NCBI GenBank assembly: GCA_029449235.1
Contig: JANATG010000008.1
Span: 248,001 to 312,000 of the forward strand
Direction of reading: 5' to 3'
Origin: Linnemannia schmuckeri
Taxonomy: Eukaryota; Mortierellomycota; Mortierellomycetes; Mortierellales; Mortierellaceae
DNA length: 64,000 bases
The notes beneath the pieces are model-generated. The model saw only the letters and a program-made list of their open reading frames with translations, searched no databases and had not been told where the DNA came from. Below, in pieces: positions 11,102 through 22,925 of this stretch; the stretch's first letter is position 1, and the number at the start of each line of letters is the position of its first letter. The position numbers and the translations under genes are program-made.

Positions 11102-11166
11102 GGAAACTAAATAAGGATAGTGAAAATAAAGACAACAACACACAAAACCTCACTGGATTATGATCG

Positions 11167-11199
<33 letters not shown>

Positions 11200-11364
11200 A
11201 TTTGAGAAAAAAATGTTACAAAGAATGAGGACAAGAGAAAAGGTACAAGTACAACATGGACGTGAGGGCTTACAACAAAGAAACTAAAATAACAAAACAA
11301 AGGGTAAAAGAACAAACTCACAGATTCACCAAAAAGAAAAAAAAAAAATCGTGTCATACACTCT
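10983..11364. repeat. Convergent 3' regions with T43 and T29 homopolymers
   Basis: Two long T runs, T43 at 11058-11100 and T29 at 11167-11195, sit between the convergent 287-aa and SET-domain genes. On the minus strand they are poly(A) runs downstream of the SET stop codon. No gene is seen. Confidence 0.9.
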
Positions 11365-14300
11365 CTACCGAGAATACCGCACAGGCTTGTAGACGGTATC
11401 GCGTCGCGGTCGACCACTGAGGGACGCAGAGTCATGACTCAATTGACCGCCTTCAACTCCAGACCCTTCAGACCCTTCAGACATCTCTCCCGCAGCAATA
11501 GCGGCCGCAGCGGCTGCAGCGGCGGCCGCCTTTCGTGTCGTCTTAGCATTAGACGCCGCAGGGGCCGCCTCAGGCACCACAGCTTTCACAGGCTTGGGTG
11601 CAGTGGCATGAGCAGGAGGAGATGGAGGTGGAACAAGGACGGGCCAATGGCGCTCCGAATCCTGCGCAAAAAAGACCATCAACTCGTCGCCCGCCCTGAC
11701 GGGTCGGTTAGTCGTACAGATGACCTGGTTGACCACACTCCCCGTAATCAACGACACATTTCCGTCCTGATCCTCGTTCAGAAAGTAGAACGGACACAAC
11801 AGCTCCTGCCCCTCAACCTGGCCATCCACCACCATCTGTTGTTGTTGCTCCCACGGTAAGGTGGTACTATCGAGTTTGAAGGGCATACCTTGCTCATCAG
11901 TCGCATCCAGGACCGTCCGTCGGTACATGATCGAATACTGGGACGCCGCTCCAACTCCTTCCTTCAACGAATCAAACTCGTTCTCCGACATTGGCATCCC
12001 GAAATAAAAGCCCAGTGGTGTTCCTGCAGGCAAGTCGATCTTGGCAAAGAGGCCCTTTCCAGCATTGGTGATCTTGGATGTCTTGACCTCCACAACTTCC
12101 GCCAGCGACGTCGGCACGCGGCTCAGATCCAGATCTTCCAGATGTCTCTTTTTCGCCGCTGTGTTGCTGTTGTTGTTAATTATGGACGAGTCGTCCAGAT
12201 TCAGGCCCTGTTCAAGAGCCAAAGCCGTAGCCGTTGCGGGTGTAGGAGGACACGAGTTGGGTTCATCCAGTCGCCCAGCAGCGTCCAGATCCAGTCGTTG
12301 CACACCCATATTTGTCGCCTTGATGCTACCACTCCTGCTATTAGAGGTCCTGAAGTGATGGTAGTCGAGACTGCTGATCCCACCCAGAGTGAACGAAGAA
12401 GACGGTCCTGTTTCCGTCTCATGTGCGCCATTCTCGTCTTCAGCAATGGCAGAAGCCTTGATCTTCTTACTGGCGCCACCGACACTGTTGTTGTTGCCGA
12501 ACGCGAGCTGCATTAACAGATCTTCATCCGCGAGTTCTCCTGAGTCTGGACCACGCTTCCTCGAATCTAACGAAGCTGCTCTCGCAAAATCCGGTCGACT
12601 GCTACCTCCATCAACCGTAACCGTCGCCATCGCCGTCGCGTTACTAGATCCTGTAATAGCGCCATCTCCTTGGTTTCTGGGAGCACCAAAGCAGAGCGGC
12701 CAATCGTGTCGGATCAGTTCCTCCATCCAGCCATAGTAAGCCGCTACGGCAGTGTCAAAGCCGCAGGGCTGATACGCCAGTCGGAAATGTGTGCTCCTGC
12801 TTCCTTCAGGCTTGAAGGGGATGAAGTACTTGTCGCCGTTGTTGGTCAAACAGGCCGATGCCGAGTTCATAGGCGTCTATTATATTCAAGGTCAAAAAAT
12901 GGAAAAAACAAAGTTCGAAACAACACAAAAGATGGGGTGTTGATTGATACTCTATTTGTTAGTCCCTCGTTTTTTTTTGATCCAATTGTTTAAGGACTGA
13001 AAGAAAGCCCAAAGAACTTACTTTGCCGGTAAAGACACGTGGGAGACCCTTCTCAGCACTAAACTTCTTGTCCAGCTCAACAGCAGCATGAATCAATTCC
13101 TGTCGAGCTGCCGTTCGATTGGGCATCGCCCGAAGAGCCAAGAACATCATATAGGGCTGCGTATGCCACTTGGGCTTGCCGGGCGACGACCGATGCGAGT
13201 GAGCCCCTCGTGCTGAATGAGAATGACTGCCGTGACTCTTTGTTGGTGAAGAATGAGTCGCGACCGACTCACGCATGAGGTGTTCCTGCCCTGGTGAGGA
13301 TGGAGGTGAGAAAGGCAAGATTCCGTGCGTCGAGAGGGCTCCCGAGCTGGTTGTCCGTCGGAATCGACTCGTGGGTGAGGCATGGGGTTGGACCGAGACA
13401 AAGTTGCGTGTCAACTGGAGGAGATGCAGCTGGAAGGCCGAGGGCGACGAAGGGGACGATGCTGGTGAAGAAATCGAGGGAGGGAAAGGCGAATAGAAAT
13501 AATCAACAGAAGAGTCGCGTGCGTTACTCTTGCCACGACCACCAGAGGGAAAAAGTCCACTATTAACAGTAGAACTAGCAGTAATAACACCATTGCCGAT
13601 GGCGGAGATGGGGTCGTTCTGGCTCCGTTTGGTTGCCCGAGGTGTAGTCTTGAGAGTAGAGCGGGGTTGCTTCGGAGTCCGAGGTGTCCTGGCGCTGGTC
13701 GGAGTCTTTGGCGAATCCTGGCCATGCGACTGCTGCTGCTGTTTGAAAGCAGGTCCAGAAGTGAGGATCGATGGTACCACCTGCACCTTGTTGGGTGGGG
13801 ACAAGGCGAACGGCGTCAAGTGGTTGTTGACATACACTACTCCCTCAGACATCACCTCGTCTTCTTCCTCTTCCTCCTCCACCTCTCCCTCCTCTAGTTC
13901 TTCCTCTGACAGTTTCTCCTTGTTCAATGGTGGACTGTCAATTACATCCTTGTGCTCCTTCATAACTCGATGCCCACCAACCTCCTTCTTGTTGATGGTG
14001 AACGAAAGTCGAGTCGTTGTCAGTGGTTCAACACTCTTGCTCGACCGTCTGCTGTTTGTTGTTGCTGTTGTTATGTCATTAGAAGGCAGGCCTTGGGAAG
14101 ATGAGACAGGGGTAGTGGACAAGAAGTCATTACAGCCATTACTGCTCACACTTCCTCCAGTGGTCGTCGTTGGTGATGTCGATGTTCCCGTTGAAGTTGC
14201 AGTTGTGGTAGTTGTTGCTGAAGTTAGCGTGGAGAATGCAGTTGCTGACGAAACTATAGTCGGAGGAATGTCTCCAGAGGAAGTAGGGGAGGCGAGGAAG

Positions 14301-15244
14301 TGATGCCTCATTCCTGGCCCCTTGGTGATCAGTGTTTGTGTCCCTGTACTACACTTAACCGCGGAACTACTCAACAAGATCACTTGAGAGGAAGAGTCGG
14401 ATATCGAAGGACGACGCAGAGGTTCGGCGCCATCCACGTCCATGTCTGTCTCTTCAACAACTAGTTCTCTTGGCTGGGGCATCCTCGAGAGTGGGTGTAA
14501 GGGTAGACGGGACGAGGAAGAGACAGGAGCAGAAACGGTCTTGGCCATCATCTGAGGCCGGTGATGCTGACGGTTGTGCTGTTGCTCCTCTCCTAGGAAG
14601 GATGTGCGGTGAGAGCGATGGTGGTAGTCGCCTCTTTCGGGCTGGTGCTGTTGGTGATGCTTGTCTTCGGCATGTGTAGAAACTATACGAGCAGACTCCG
14701 GGTCCATAAAGGCCGCGGCACTGAGCATCAACAGCGTGTCTGCAGCTGCAGAGTCGATCGAGTGGCGATGGCCACCCCTTGAAGTGTAGTGGTAGGGCAT
14801 GCCCTCTCTTGGTTGTTCCAGGTGATAGGGCGACTCTTGGCGATGGTAGTGGTTGTTGTAGTAGCTGCTGTTGCCGTGGGAGAAAGAAGAGAAGTGCTCA
14901 CGATACTGGCTTTGGTGGCGATCGTAGGTAGGAGAACCGTGTGTGGATGATGAAGAGAAAGGAGGATATTGTTCTTGATGTTGTTGTTGACGCTGTTCGT
15001 TGTTGATATGGTCTTTCTGCTGGAAGTCTGGTGTATGATTGGCATCGTTCATGTTGTTATATTGATTATATGAGTGGTAAGTGTGAGAGGCAGGAGTAAG
15101 GCGATATGAAGAAGGAGAGACTGATGAAGCGGACGAGGACAACCCCGAGGTCAGTGGTGGTGGAGACGAAGGCGACGAAGAAGAAGTGGAGAAAGAAGGC
15201 GAGGGAGGGCGAGGACGACCGAGCGAGGGATGTGCAGTCGTCAT
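11365..15244 (-). CDS. Large SET-domain-like protein with degenerate catalytic motifs
   Basis: Two exons on the minus strand, 15244-13022 and 12876-11365 (TAG), give 1244 aa. ATG at 15244 is chosen over an upstream in-frame one because a consensus acceptor (polypyrimidine then CAG, 15272-15271) lies between them, suggesting a 5'-UTR intron. Residues 1-650 are Ser/His/Gln/Thr-rich and disordered. About 690-800 is an ordered module spanning the splice junction (PYMMFLALRAMPNRTAARQ ... FTGKTPMNSASACLTNNGD ... GWMEELIRHDWPLCFG). About 1002-1147 matches a SET fold: KITNAGKGLFAKIDLPAG is the opening glycine motif and RAGDELMVFF the closing one. The NHSCxPN motif is not visible (NEDQDGNVS instead), and Phe replaces the usual ELTYDY tyrosines. 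This fits a histone/lysine methyltransferase fold, but activity is doubtful. Confidence 0.8.
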
Positions 15245-15658
15245 GTGTCCTTTGGGTATTATTCTGTTTGCTGAAATGGATGAAAAGAAAGAAAAAAAAA
15301 AAAAGGGCTGTTTGACAAAAGGATGCAAGGGAAGTAAAAGCGCTCTATGAAGGAGGAGGAATGGAGGACCACTGGGCGAAAGTTGATGAAGAAAAGCGAA
15401 AAAGTGGTGGCGTATAATATGAATGAGAAAGAATTTGAGCGAATCAGAGTGAGAAGATGTGAATGCGTGTATGCCAGAGAAAGAAGTGTAGCTGAGGTGG
15501 AAGGATGATGGTTAAAGAAGGAAAAGAAGAGAAGGAAAGTGAATGTGTGTGAAGTAAAAAAGAGAAAAGAGAAGAGAATGCAAGTTGAATGCGAGTCGGT
15601 TCTTTTTTTTTTTTTTTTCAGTGTCCGCATTCAATTGATGCAAGCAGTAAGTAGAGCG

Positions 15659-15693
<35 letters not shown>

Positions 15694-16089
15694 GGTGCAG
15701 TCCAAGCCACTCAAAAACAAGTTCTAATCCCTTCCATATCCCTTCACGCTATCAAGAGAAATATGAGCCCGCCAGACACTTGAATAAAAACGAAAAAAAA
15801 AAAAAAAAAAAAATGGACCCGTTGCCGCCAAAAAATATCAATCAGAACATTGCCGGGGCACACTTTTACAGGGAAGCATATATTGATGGATGATGGTACA
15901 TTTGTATTACAAAAATACTGAATAAAAGAACAACCAAACGAATGGTTTTTTAAATACATCTGACTACTTGAAGGAGAGAAATGAGAAAAGAACTCACCTC
16001 CACCTCCAAAACAAAAAGCGGGAACCCTTTTCATCCTCAAACAAAGGGCATCTTTTTCCCATTTTCATACAAAAAAACACAGCCACCCA
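15245..16089. other. Intergenic with A31 tract and SET-gene 5' region
   Basis: No gene is seen. It holds the probable 5'-UTR intron and pyrimidine-rich (minus-strand) leader of the SET gene, an A31 run at 15660-15690 and an A19-class run near 15794-15812. The 3' flank of the methyltransferase gene begins at 16089. Confidence 0.5.
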
Positions 16090-19000
16090 TTACTCAGGCA
16101 ACGGTGCTCTCGCCGCCTCGCTCAGAGACGATAACGACACCTGAGGACCAGGATCAGGCACAGGGTCATGAACAGAACCGGGATCTGGCGCAGGTGGACC
16201 AGAAGGTGCCATCTTCACAAACACAACCTCATTCTCATGAAGCCCACTGCCTTTGTCCTCTTCAAAATCATCATCATCGTCACCCTCAACAGGAGTAAGG
16301 TGTCCCAAGGGCGTCTCAACAAGACTCTCCACATCCGCATCCGCATCCCCGCCATGCACCGGTTTTATCGCCGGCTCGGCTGGGCATTGGTCTCGGTTGT
16401 GGTGCGAGACTTGGTTGGTGACCTCAATCGTATCTTCGGCCCCTGGTTCGACCTCGATTTCGGACTCTGGATCGCCAGGATCCTGGATATCGTCGTCCTG
16501 GAGAGCAATCAAAATCTCAGATCCTCCATCTTCCTCCGCATCGCCACCATCATCATCGTCAGGACCAACATCCAAACTCTCTTCGGTGCCAGGCTCCTTC
16601 TGCTGGGCGTCGTCTTCTTCCTCTTCGATGTGGGCCGGCATCTTGGTTGCAAAAGAACTTCCAACTCCAACAACAGGATCAGTCGCAACAGCAACGGTAG
16701 CAATAACAGGAACAGCAGCGGCGGCGGCAATAGTAGTCATCGCAGCAAGGGCACTAGGAGCCGATGGACCAGACTCCCCACCCCCTTCATCACCTCCTTC
16801 CTCACCACCAAATGTAGGAGTAATAACAGTTGACAAGTGACTATTCTTGCGCTGGACAGGATTAATCTGCTGCTGGTAGTGATGATGGTACTGCTGCTGG
16901 TGGTACATGGACGGGTGGTGTGCAGGCGGTGTAGCAGGCGTGTGGCTAAAGTAATCCTGCTCGTTCTCCTTCTCCTGTCCTTGCAGTTGCTGGGCTTCTG
17001 GGTCACCATTACTCTTGACGAACTCTTGGTGGCGCAGGTCGCCATACCCGATTCGAGGACTGTGAAGACCAGCGGGGGCCGGGGACGCGGACGTGGTGGG
17101 GCCACTGGCTGATCCAGACCCAGACCCGGCGGTGGTACTGTTGTTACGGTTCGAGTTTCGGGAACTGCTACGTATTGAGAGCGCGGCGACAGAGGTCGGT
17201 GTCGGGGGTGTTGGTGCTGCTGCAACTGCAAGTGCGGGATCCTGATTGAGGTTAATTTGATCAAAGGTCTCGAGGGTGTCCTGAGTCAAGGAGGCGACCA
17301 ACCCATACCGGTTCATCTTGCGCGCCGTCGGTGCCATCATACCAACCTCTCCCTCTTCTTCATTCTGCAAATGATCTTCCGCCTTTTCTCCTTGACCTGC
17401 GTCTGAGGAAGAGAAGGCCTTGGGGGAGGGAGAACCGGGGTCAGATGCGGATCTGGAAGCCAGGAATTGGTGACGAAGGCTTGGGGAGGACATCTTCTGG
17501 ATCAAGGTGTTGGCCATGATGTGAGAGGTATCCGACTGCTGATCTGCCGGCTCACGATCACCCTCACTACCGTCGTTGTTCTTGGCCGCAGCAGCAGTAG
17601 CACTTTCCAGCTTCTGCAAGTTATTAACAGCCCGGTTATAAGCAGCAGCAGCTCCCAGAGAAGGAAAAGTCGATACTGAGGCCATACTCAGATTCGGGGA
17701 CAAGATCTCCTGCTCGATTTGGGACAAGAGGTACTGCTGTTTGAGCTCGACAATATCGACTTTTTGGGCATAAGCGATATAAAAGTTGTTGTATGACCGG
17801 ACCTCCTTGACGGAAGACAAGAAGTTAGCGTGGGAGTATGGCGTGGCTTTGGCGGCGGGGTTGGTTAAGGAGATGGGGGAGATAGTGGCATCCTTGATCA
17901 GTTGATCGATCAAGTTTGACCAGGCTAGGTGGGTGCACAGGCGCTGGTCGAAACTCGTCACTCGCTCCTTCGACTTGGACGGATCACTACTGCTGGCCTC
18001 GGATTCCTCTGAGGCTGCAGCAGCCTCGGCAAAGCGACTCTGCATCTCCTGTTGGAACTGTCGGTGGTACTGATCCATGACGAGCCCCGAGAGCGTGGCA
18101 TCCATGATCAACGGCTCAAGCTCGTGCAAGAAAGTTGTGAAGCACTGCTGCCAGAGCTCTCCGACTTTGCCTCCCCAGGGACCAAAGGGGAGTGAGATCT
18201 TAGAAACGCTTAATTGATCGAGGCCATAGGGTTCTGTAGGGAGGATGCAAGAGCCGGTTCGGTACTGTGAGTCGCGATGGGTCTCGGGGTTGGTCTCGGC
18301 GATGGCTGCGTCCATGGTGGCGTCGCAGTACTCTCGAAGGAACTTGGGGAGCGACTTGACTAGATCTGGGTCCAAGTTGCCGTGAATCAATCCCGTCTTG
18401 ATCTACTCAACCAGAAGTGAAGAAAAAAACTGTTAATCATTCATCGTGTTATCCAACAACGCAAACCCTTTTTTCAACTTTCAAATGCTTTGTTATCAAC
18501 TTACCCATTCGTTGATGCGGGTACCAGTCTCGTTAGCCTTCTTGATACAAGGGTCCATATCCACAAACTCAATCCATCCGTCCTTCTTGGTAACACGAAC
18601 TAGTTCAGAAAGTAAGTCCGGAAAACTGTTCAGGTTGTAGCCCCAAAGAACCAGTCGAACCCGACAAAAGTCGAACGTGTTGTCGGGGAAGGGCAAACCA
18701 CGAGTCGTATCGGCCTTGTGGAAGAAACAGTTGCTGGGCATCGAATCCAACATCGCGGGGGGTACTTTCATCGATGGATCGATGGATGACGACGATCTGT
18801 TGGCGGCGGATGTGGGGCTGCTCTGGAGACTGGAACGCTTGGAGGCGAATGGAGTTGCGTTGGGTGAACCCGTGTTTGAGGTCACGAAGTTGGGTGGCAC
18901 TCGAGGGCGACGCTTTCTTATGGGAACGACTGCATCGACTCCGTGGATCTCTGTCAAAGGAAACTCTAACGCCATGTCCCGCATCCATAGTCCTGCACCG

Positions 19001-21258
19001 CACCCGACTAATCAGATTTAAAAAAAAAGGAGAAAGCGAAGGCATTAGTATTATCAAACAGAATTCGCAGCATTGCAGCAAATAAGCAAGGAGTAAAAAA
19101 AAAAGGACAACTCACCATCAAGCACGGAACCGAGTTCGTCCTTGTTCAGTGGAGCATGGTAGTTGCCCTTGAAAAAGTACTTGAGCAAGGCGTGTTGCTG
19201 TGCCTGCTGTTCGAGACTCTGTTGGGCCATCTGCTCCAGATTGAAGATCGGTTCACCGTCCGAAGGTCTCGCGGGCACTGTGGGTGACGTTGTCGTCGTG
19301 GTAGGTGCTGTGGTAGGGGACGGAGCCGGAGTAATCTTGCCCTGGGAACTGGGATATGACGTGGTCGGAGAGGGAAACAGCATCAGGACTGAGTCCCGAT
19401 TGATCGCGTCCTGAACACCCGTTTGGACATCCTGCCCCTCCATCCAGTGGTAGTTGGCTGTGCTGACCGACGACAGGGATTCACGTGCCGAGGAGTTGGC
19501 GGTCCGAGTACTGAGAGTGTGTGCTGGGTGACGTTTAGGTGACACAGGGGTATCTCTAGCAGGAGCAGCAGTGGTACCAGGGCCATCGACAGGAGAGACC
19601 AGAGGGGACGAGATTCGCTTCGGGTTCAAAGACGAAGAGGTCGAGTGACGTGGGCTTGAGTGCTGACTCTGTCTGTCGTTGGGGGTGTAGACTTCTGCAA
19701 GACTAGGCGTGTTTACTCCAGTGGCCATGGCACTGACTGGTGATCCTGCAAGCGAAATCTCCGAGGCATGTCTGTCGGAAAGGATGGAGTTATTGTTGTT
19801 GTTGTGAGTACCACCGCCTACGCTTTCGTCATCTGTCCTCGACTTGAAACTGTGGTTGTCGCCGAGGTACCTTGACCCAGGTAAGGAAAGAGTCGATGCA
19901 TTCTCGGAGGCAGAGGCGGATGAGGTCTCAAATTGTTGATTCTGCAGGTAGAGACGGACTTGGTTGCTGTTGAGACGGGAGGATTCGGCAGGACCATCGG
20001 GTTGGGCAATATTGGTCTTGCTGTTCCGATGGTGATGCTTCCGCTGTGTGAAACTCGACTGCGATGCATTGGAGGGGGAGGGCGAGTGGGTGGTCGCAAA
20101 GGTCGAACCCGAAATGGGCTTGCTCTTGGTCGTGTTCTTGTTGTGGTTGTACCCGGAAGACGAGAACGTGGAACTGGCTCGACTATTTTGGCTTCGAAGA
20201 CTCTCGGATCGACTTAAACTGCCTACCGTGGGCTCAATTTTACGCCCTTCTGCAGCTGTGGCTGAAACAAATGCTGCAGCATTGACAGTATTGTTGGCAT
20301 TACGCAAGGTGGTCTCCTTCCAAAGACTGTGTGGGTCTTGGAAAGAAGAGGTCAAGGCGGTGGAACTGGGAGGAGGCGGGTAGTAGCCTGCTGCAGGTGA
20401 ATCAAAGGACGAGGGCAACGATGAGTTGGCCATGAAAGTCGACGATTGCGGCTGTTGCTGGGTGGACGAGCACGGAATAGAGGGGACAGGAGCCTTGTAA
20501 GCACCAGCGTTTGGCTTGGGAGGCTCGACATATGCGTGGGTCTGCTGCTGGTACCGGTTGGCCTCAAGACTCCGACGGAGGTTGTTCTTTCTCGGAGGGA
20601 CTGGTTGCTCAGTCGAGAGGGAGGAAAAGGATGGGTCGCGACTGTAGTTGCCTGCACCCATCGTGATCTTGGACTCGATAATGGGTGAGCTGATATCGAT
20701 GACCCTGTGGCTGTTGTGGTGGCCTTGCTCGGTCTCTTGACGACGATGAGAGGAGGGATTGCTCTTGCGGCTCTTGAGAAGGGAGAAAGAGGGCAGGCCG
20801 GAAGAGTGTGTTCGGGGCTGGGTAGTGCTGCCTTGAGGGGGGACATTTCCACCGCTGTTCCTTGCGCTCGTCCGTCCGTCGTTGTTGTCGGTGGCAATGC
20901 TGACAGCGGATTTGATGTGCCCTTGGCCTTGGTAGAGATCCTGGTTGTCGTAGTTGTTCATCGGGCTGTAGTAAACGCTCTCCTCCGGCGTACGCTGATC
21001 CCTCTGCTTCAGTGGTAGTTGTTGCTGTGGTTGGTCATGCTGCTGGGTGCTGGGACTACTACTACTAGAACCCCATTGAGCTGGGTTCTGAGGGACGACA
21101 GACGCCTCGGAGAGGGCCCGAGGTCGACCACCAGGTGTTGTCGATGTGGTGGGTGTGTTGCTGGTGTTGTTGTTGTTGTTGGACTTCTTGGATTTTCGTG
21201 TGAAGGATTGGGAGGAGTGGCGGTTCTTCTTTTTAATTTTTGAGGGTGTTGAGCCCAT
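16090..21258 (-). CDS. LaeA-like SAM-dependent methyltransferase, 1652 aa, N-myristoylation motif
   Basis: Three minus-strand exons join in frame: 21258-19116, 19007-18505 and 18402-16090 (TAA). The class I methyltransferase motif I only appears after splicing: SVLDVGCGAGLWMRDM (about residues 711-726), then the acidic end of strand 2 in EIHGVDAVVP. Later motifs are LPFPDNTFDFCRVRLVLW and LLSELVRVTKKDGWIEFVD. This order is that of fungal LaeA-type and related Mucoromycota methyltransferases. A 90-residue Ser-rich insertion separates motif I from the later motifs. The N-terminus MGSTPSKIKKK fits the N-myristoylation consensus (Gly2, Ser6, then Lys), suggesting membrane attachment. Long Ser/Thr/Asn/His-rich disordered arms flank the domain, and the C-terminus is Asp/Glu-rich. 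The substrate is unknown. Confidence 0.87.
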
Positions 21259-22925
21259 CTTTTTGGGGAGATGAGGGTATGTGGTCTGTGTTGACCAGGT
21301 TTGTTGTTTTGTTTGTTATTTTGTTGTTTTGTTTGTAGGGTGGGTGGAGGTGGTAATTACAAGAGAGGGAAAGGGAATATGGGTAAAGGAGGAGGATATG
21401 TGTATGAATATATAAAAGGGCGAGAAAAGTATATGCAAAAATGAAGGGTGATGAGAATATGAACAATGCAAATATGAATATTATGCTATGAGTGTGGGAA
21501 GAAAGAAGGATAAAGAAAAAAATTAAAAGGAAAAAAAAAAAAAAGAAGGGTGACGAAGAGTGAAGAAGAAGAGAAAAGAGAAAAAGAAAAAGTGAAAAAG
21601 TGAAAAAGAGAAGAAATAGAGAAAAAGAGAGAAAAAACTCTTCTCTCGAATTGTTTTCCCCTTCTCTCTCCCTCGCGCGACTCGTCACCGTCAGTCACTT
21701 GCCGCTGCATTGTCTCTCTTTTTCATCTCGTTCCTCTACTTCCCGCCAGGCCTCGGACCACACTCGGTCGGGCCTCATACCTCCCATTACCATTACACGT
21801 AGGTAATTCAATTCAGTCCAGCCATAAAAAGGAAAAAAGAAGGGGATGAAGTCATTGCAACAGAGCCCTCTCAATATCTATTCTCTTTCCTCTCACTAGT
21901 CAGGGCCCAAGACATAGAGTGAACCACAACACCCTGCCTGGATCTCGGATATGAAACATGAGAAAAGAAAGACCGCGCTTGTCGTCGTGGAAGCTGATGT
22001 TGTGTTTGTTGGCGTTGCTACCCATACTCCCAGTTCCATTGTCATCATTGTCCAATCGACTCGACATTCAATGTCTATGCATGGTCCCCCTTCGTCAATT
22101 AGCAAAGTCCGTTGAACTGTCTGAAATAATATGCCTTGATCTATCTCTTCTCCTCCTCTTTCTCCCTGCGTCTTTTTCTCCCTTTATGCTCTCCCTGCGT
22201 CTTTTCCTTTCTTTTACGTCCTCTCTGCGCCTTTTTCTCTCTCTCTCTCTCCCTCGGTCTCCTTTTTTTTTCTCTCTCTATCTCCCTCTCTCTCGGAGTT
22301 GAGTTGAGCCCGTCCCCTTCCTCTTTTCTTTTTCTCCTGTCTGTGTGTCTGTCTCCCGGTTTGATCGAAAAAATATTTTTCTCGATTTTGCCGCCAATTT
22401 TTTCATACGTCCAAACAAGGAAAGACATGGCCTATCAGAATCACGTATCAAATTTAACACATACCACGCAGGGCGGAGATGCATGCATTTCTTTTTTTCA
22501 TGGACAAGCAAACAGCAGAAAAGGGTTCATACAAACATACACCCTTTAATTCTTTGTCATCGCATGTCAAGGAACGCTGAGCAAATCCATCGCCATACAT
22601 ACCTGAGAGGTACCCGGTTCTTTTAATATCATTTCTTCTCTTCTATCGTACCGATTGTCCCTTGCCTCCTCCTCCTCTTCCACTTCTCTCTTCACTCCTC
22701 CTCCTCTCTCATCCCTACATCGCTACTTTCAAACTCCACACGGACACGTGGTGTTCACCAACGCAGGTGCGCATAGGCTCGATGCATCTGCTCAGGACCC
22801 TCCCGAAACTGCCTCCTTAAACACCCAGGCGTCCTTGGAGGCCAGTTCTCCCGGTGTACAAGGTAGCTCATCAAATCCATCACTACCACACCACTATAAT
22901 CCATTGCCATCGCCGTTCTCACATC
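21259..22925. other. Intergenic, low complexity, with plus-strand TATA-like box
   Basis: The stretch from 21300 to 21700 is purine-rich on the plus strand, the mirror of a pyrimidine-rich leader for the methyltransferase gene. A TATATAAAAGGG sequence lies on the plus strand at 21409-21420 without an obvious downstream plus gene. 22140-22350 is a CT-rich microsatellite-like tract. A 99-codon plus-strand frame at 22655-22954 is Ser/Pro-rich and not convincing. Confidence 0.4.

Noticed and set aside
13530..14303. 257-codon plus ORF of Ser/Val runs
   Set aside because: Antisense shadow of the Ser/Thr-rich arm of the SET-domain protein.
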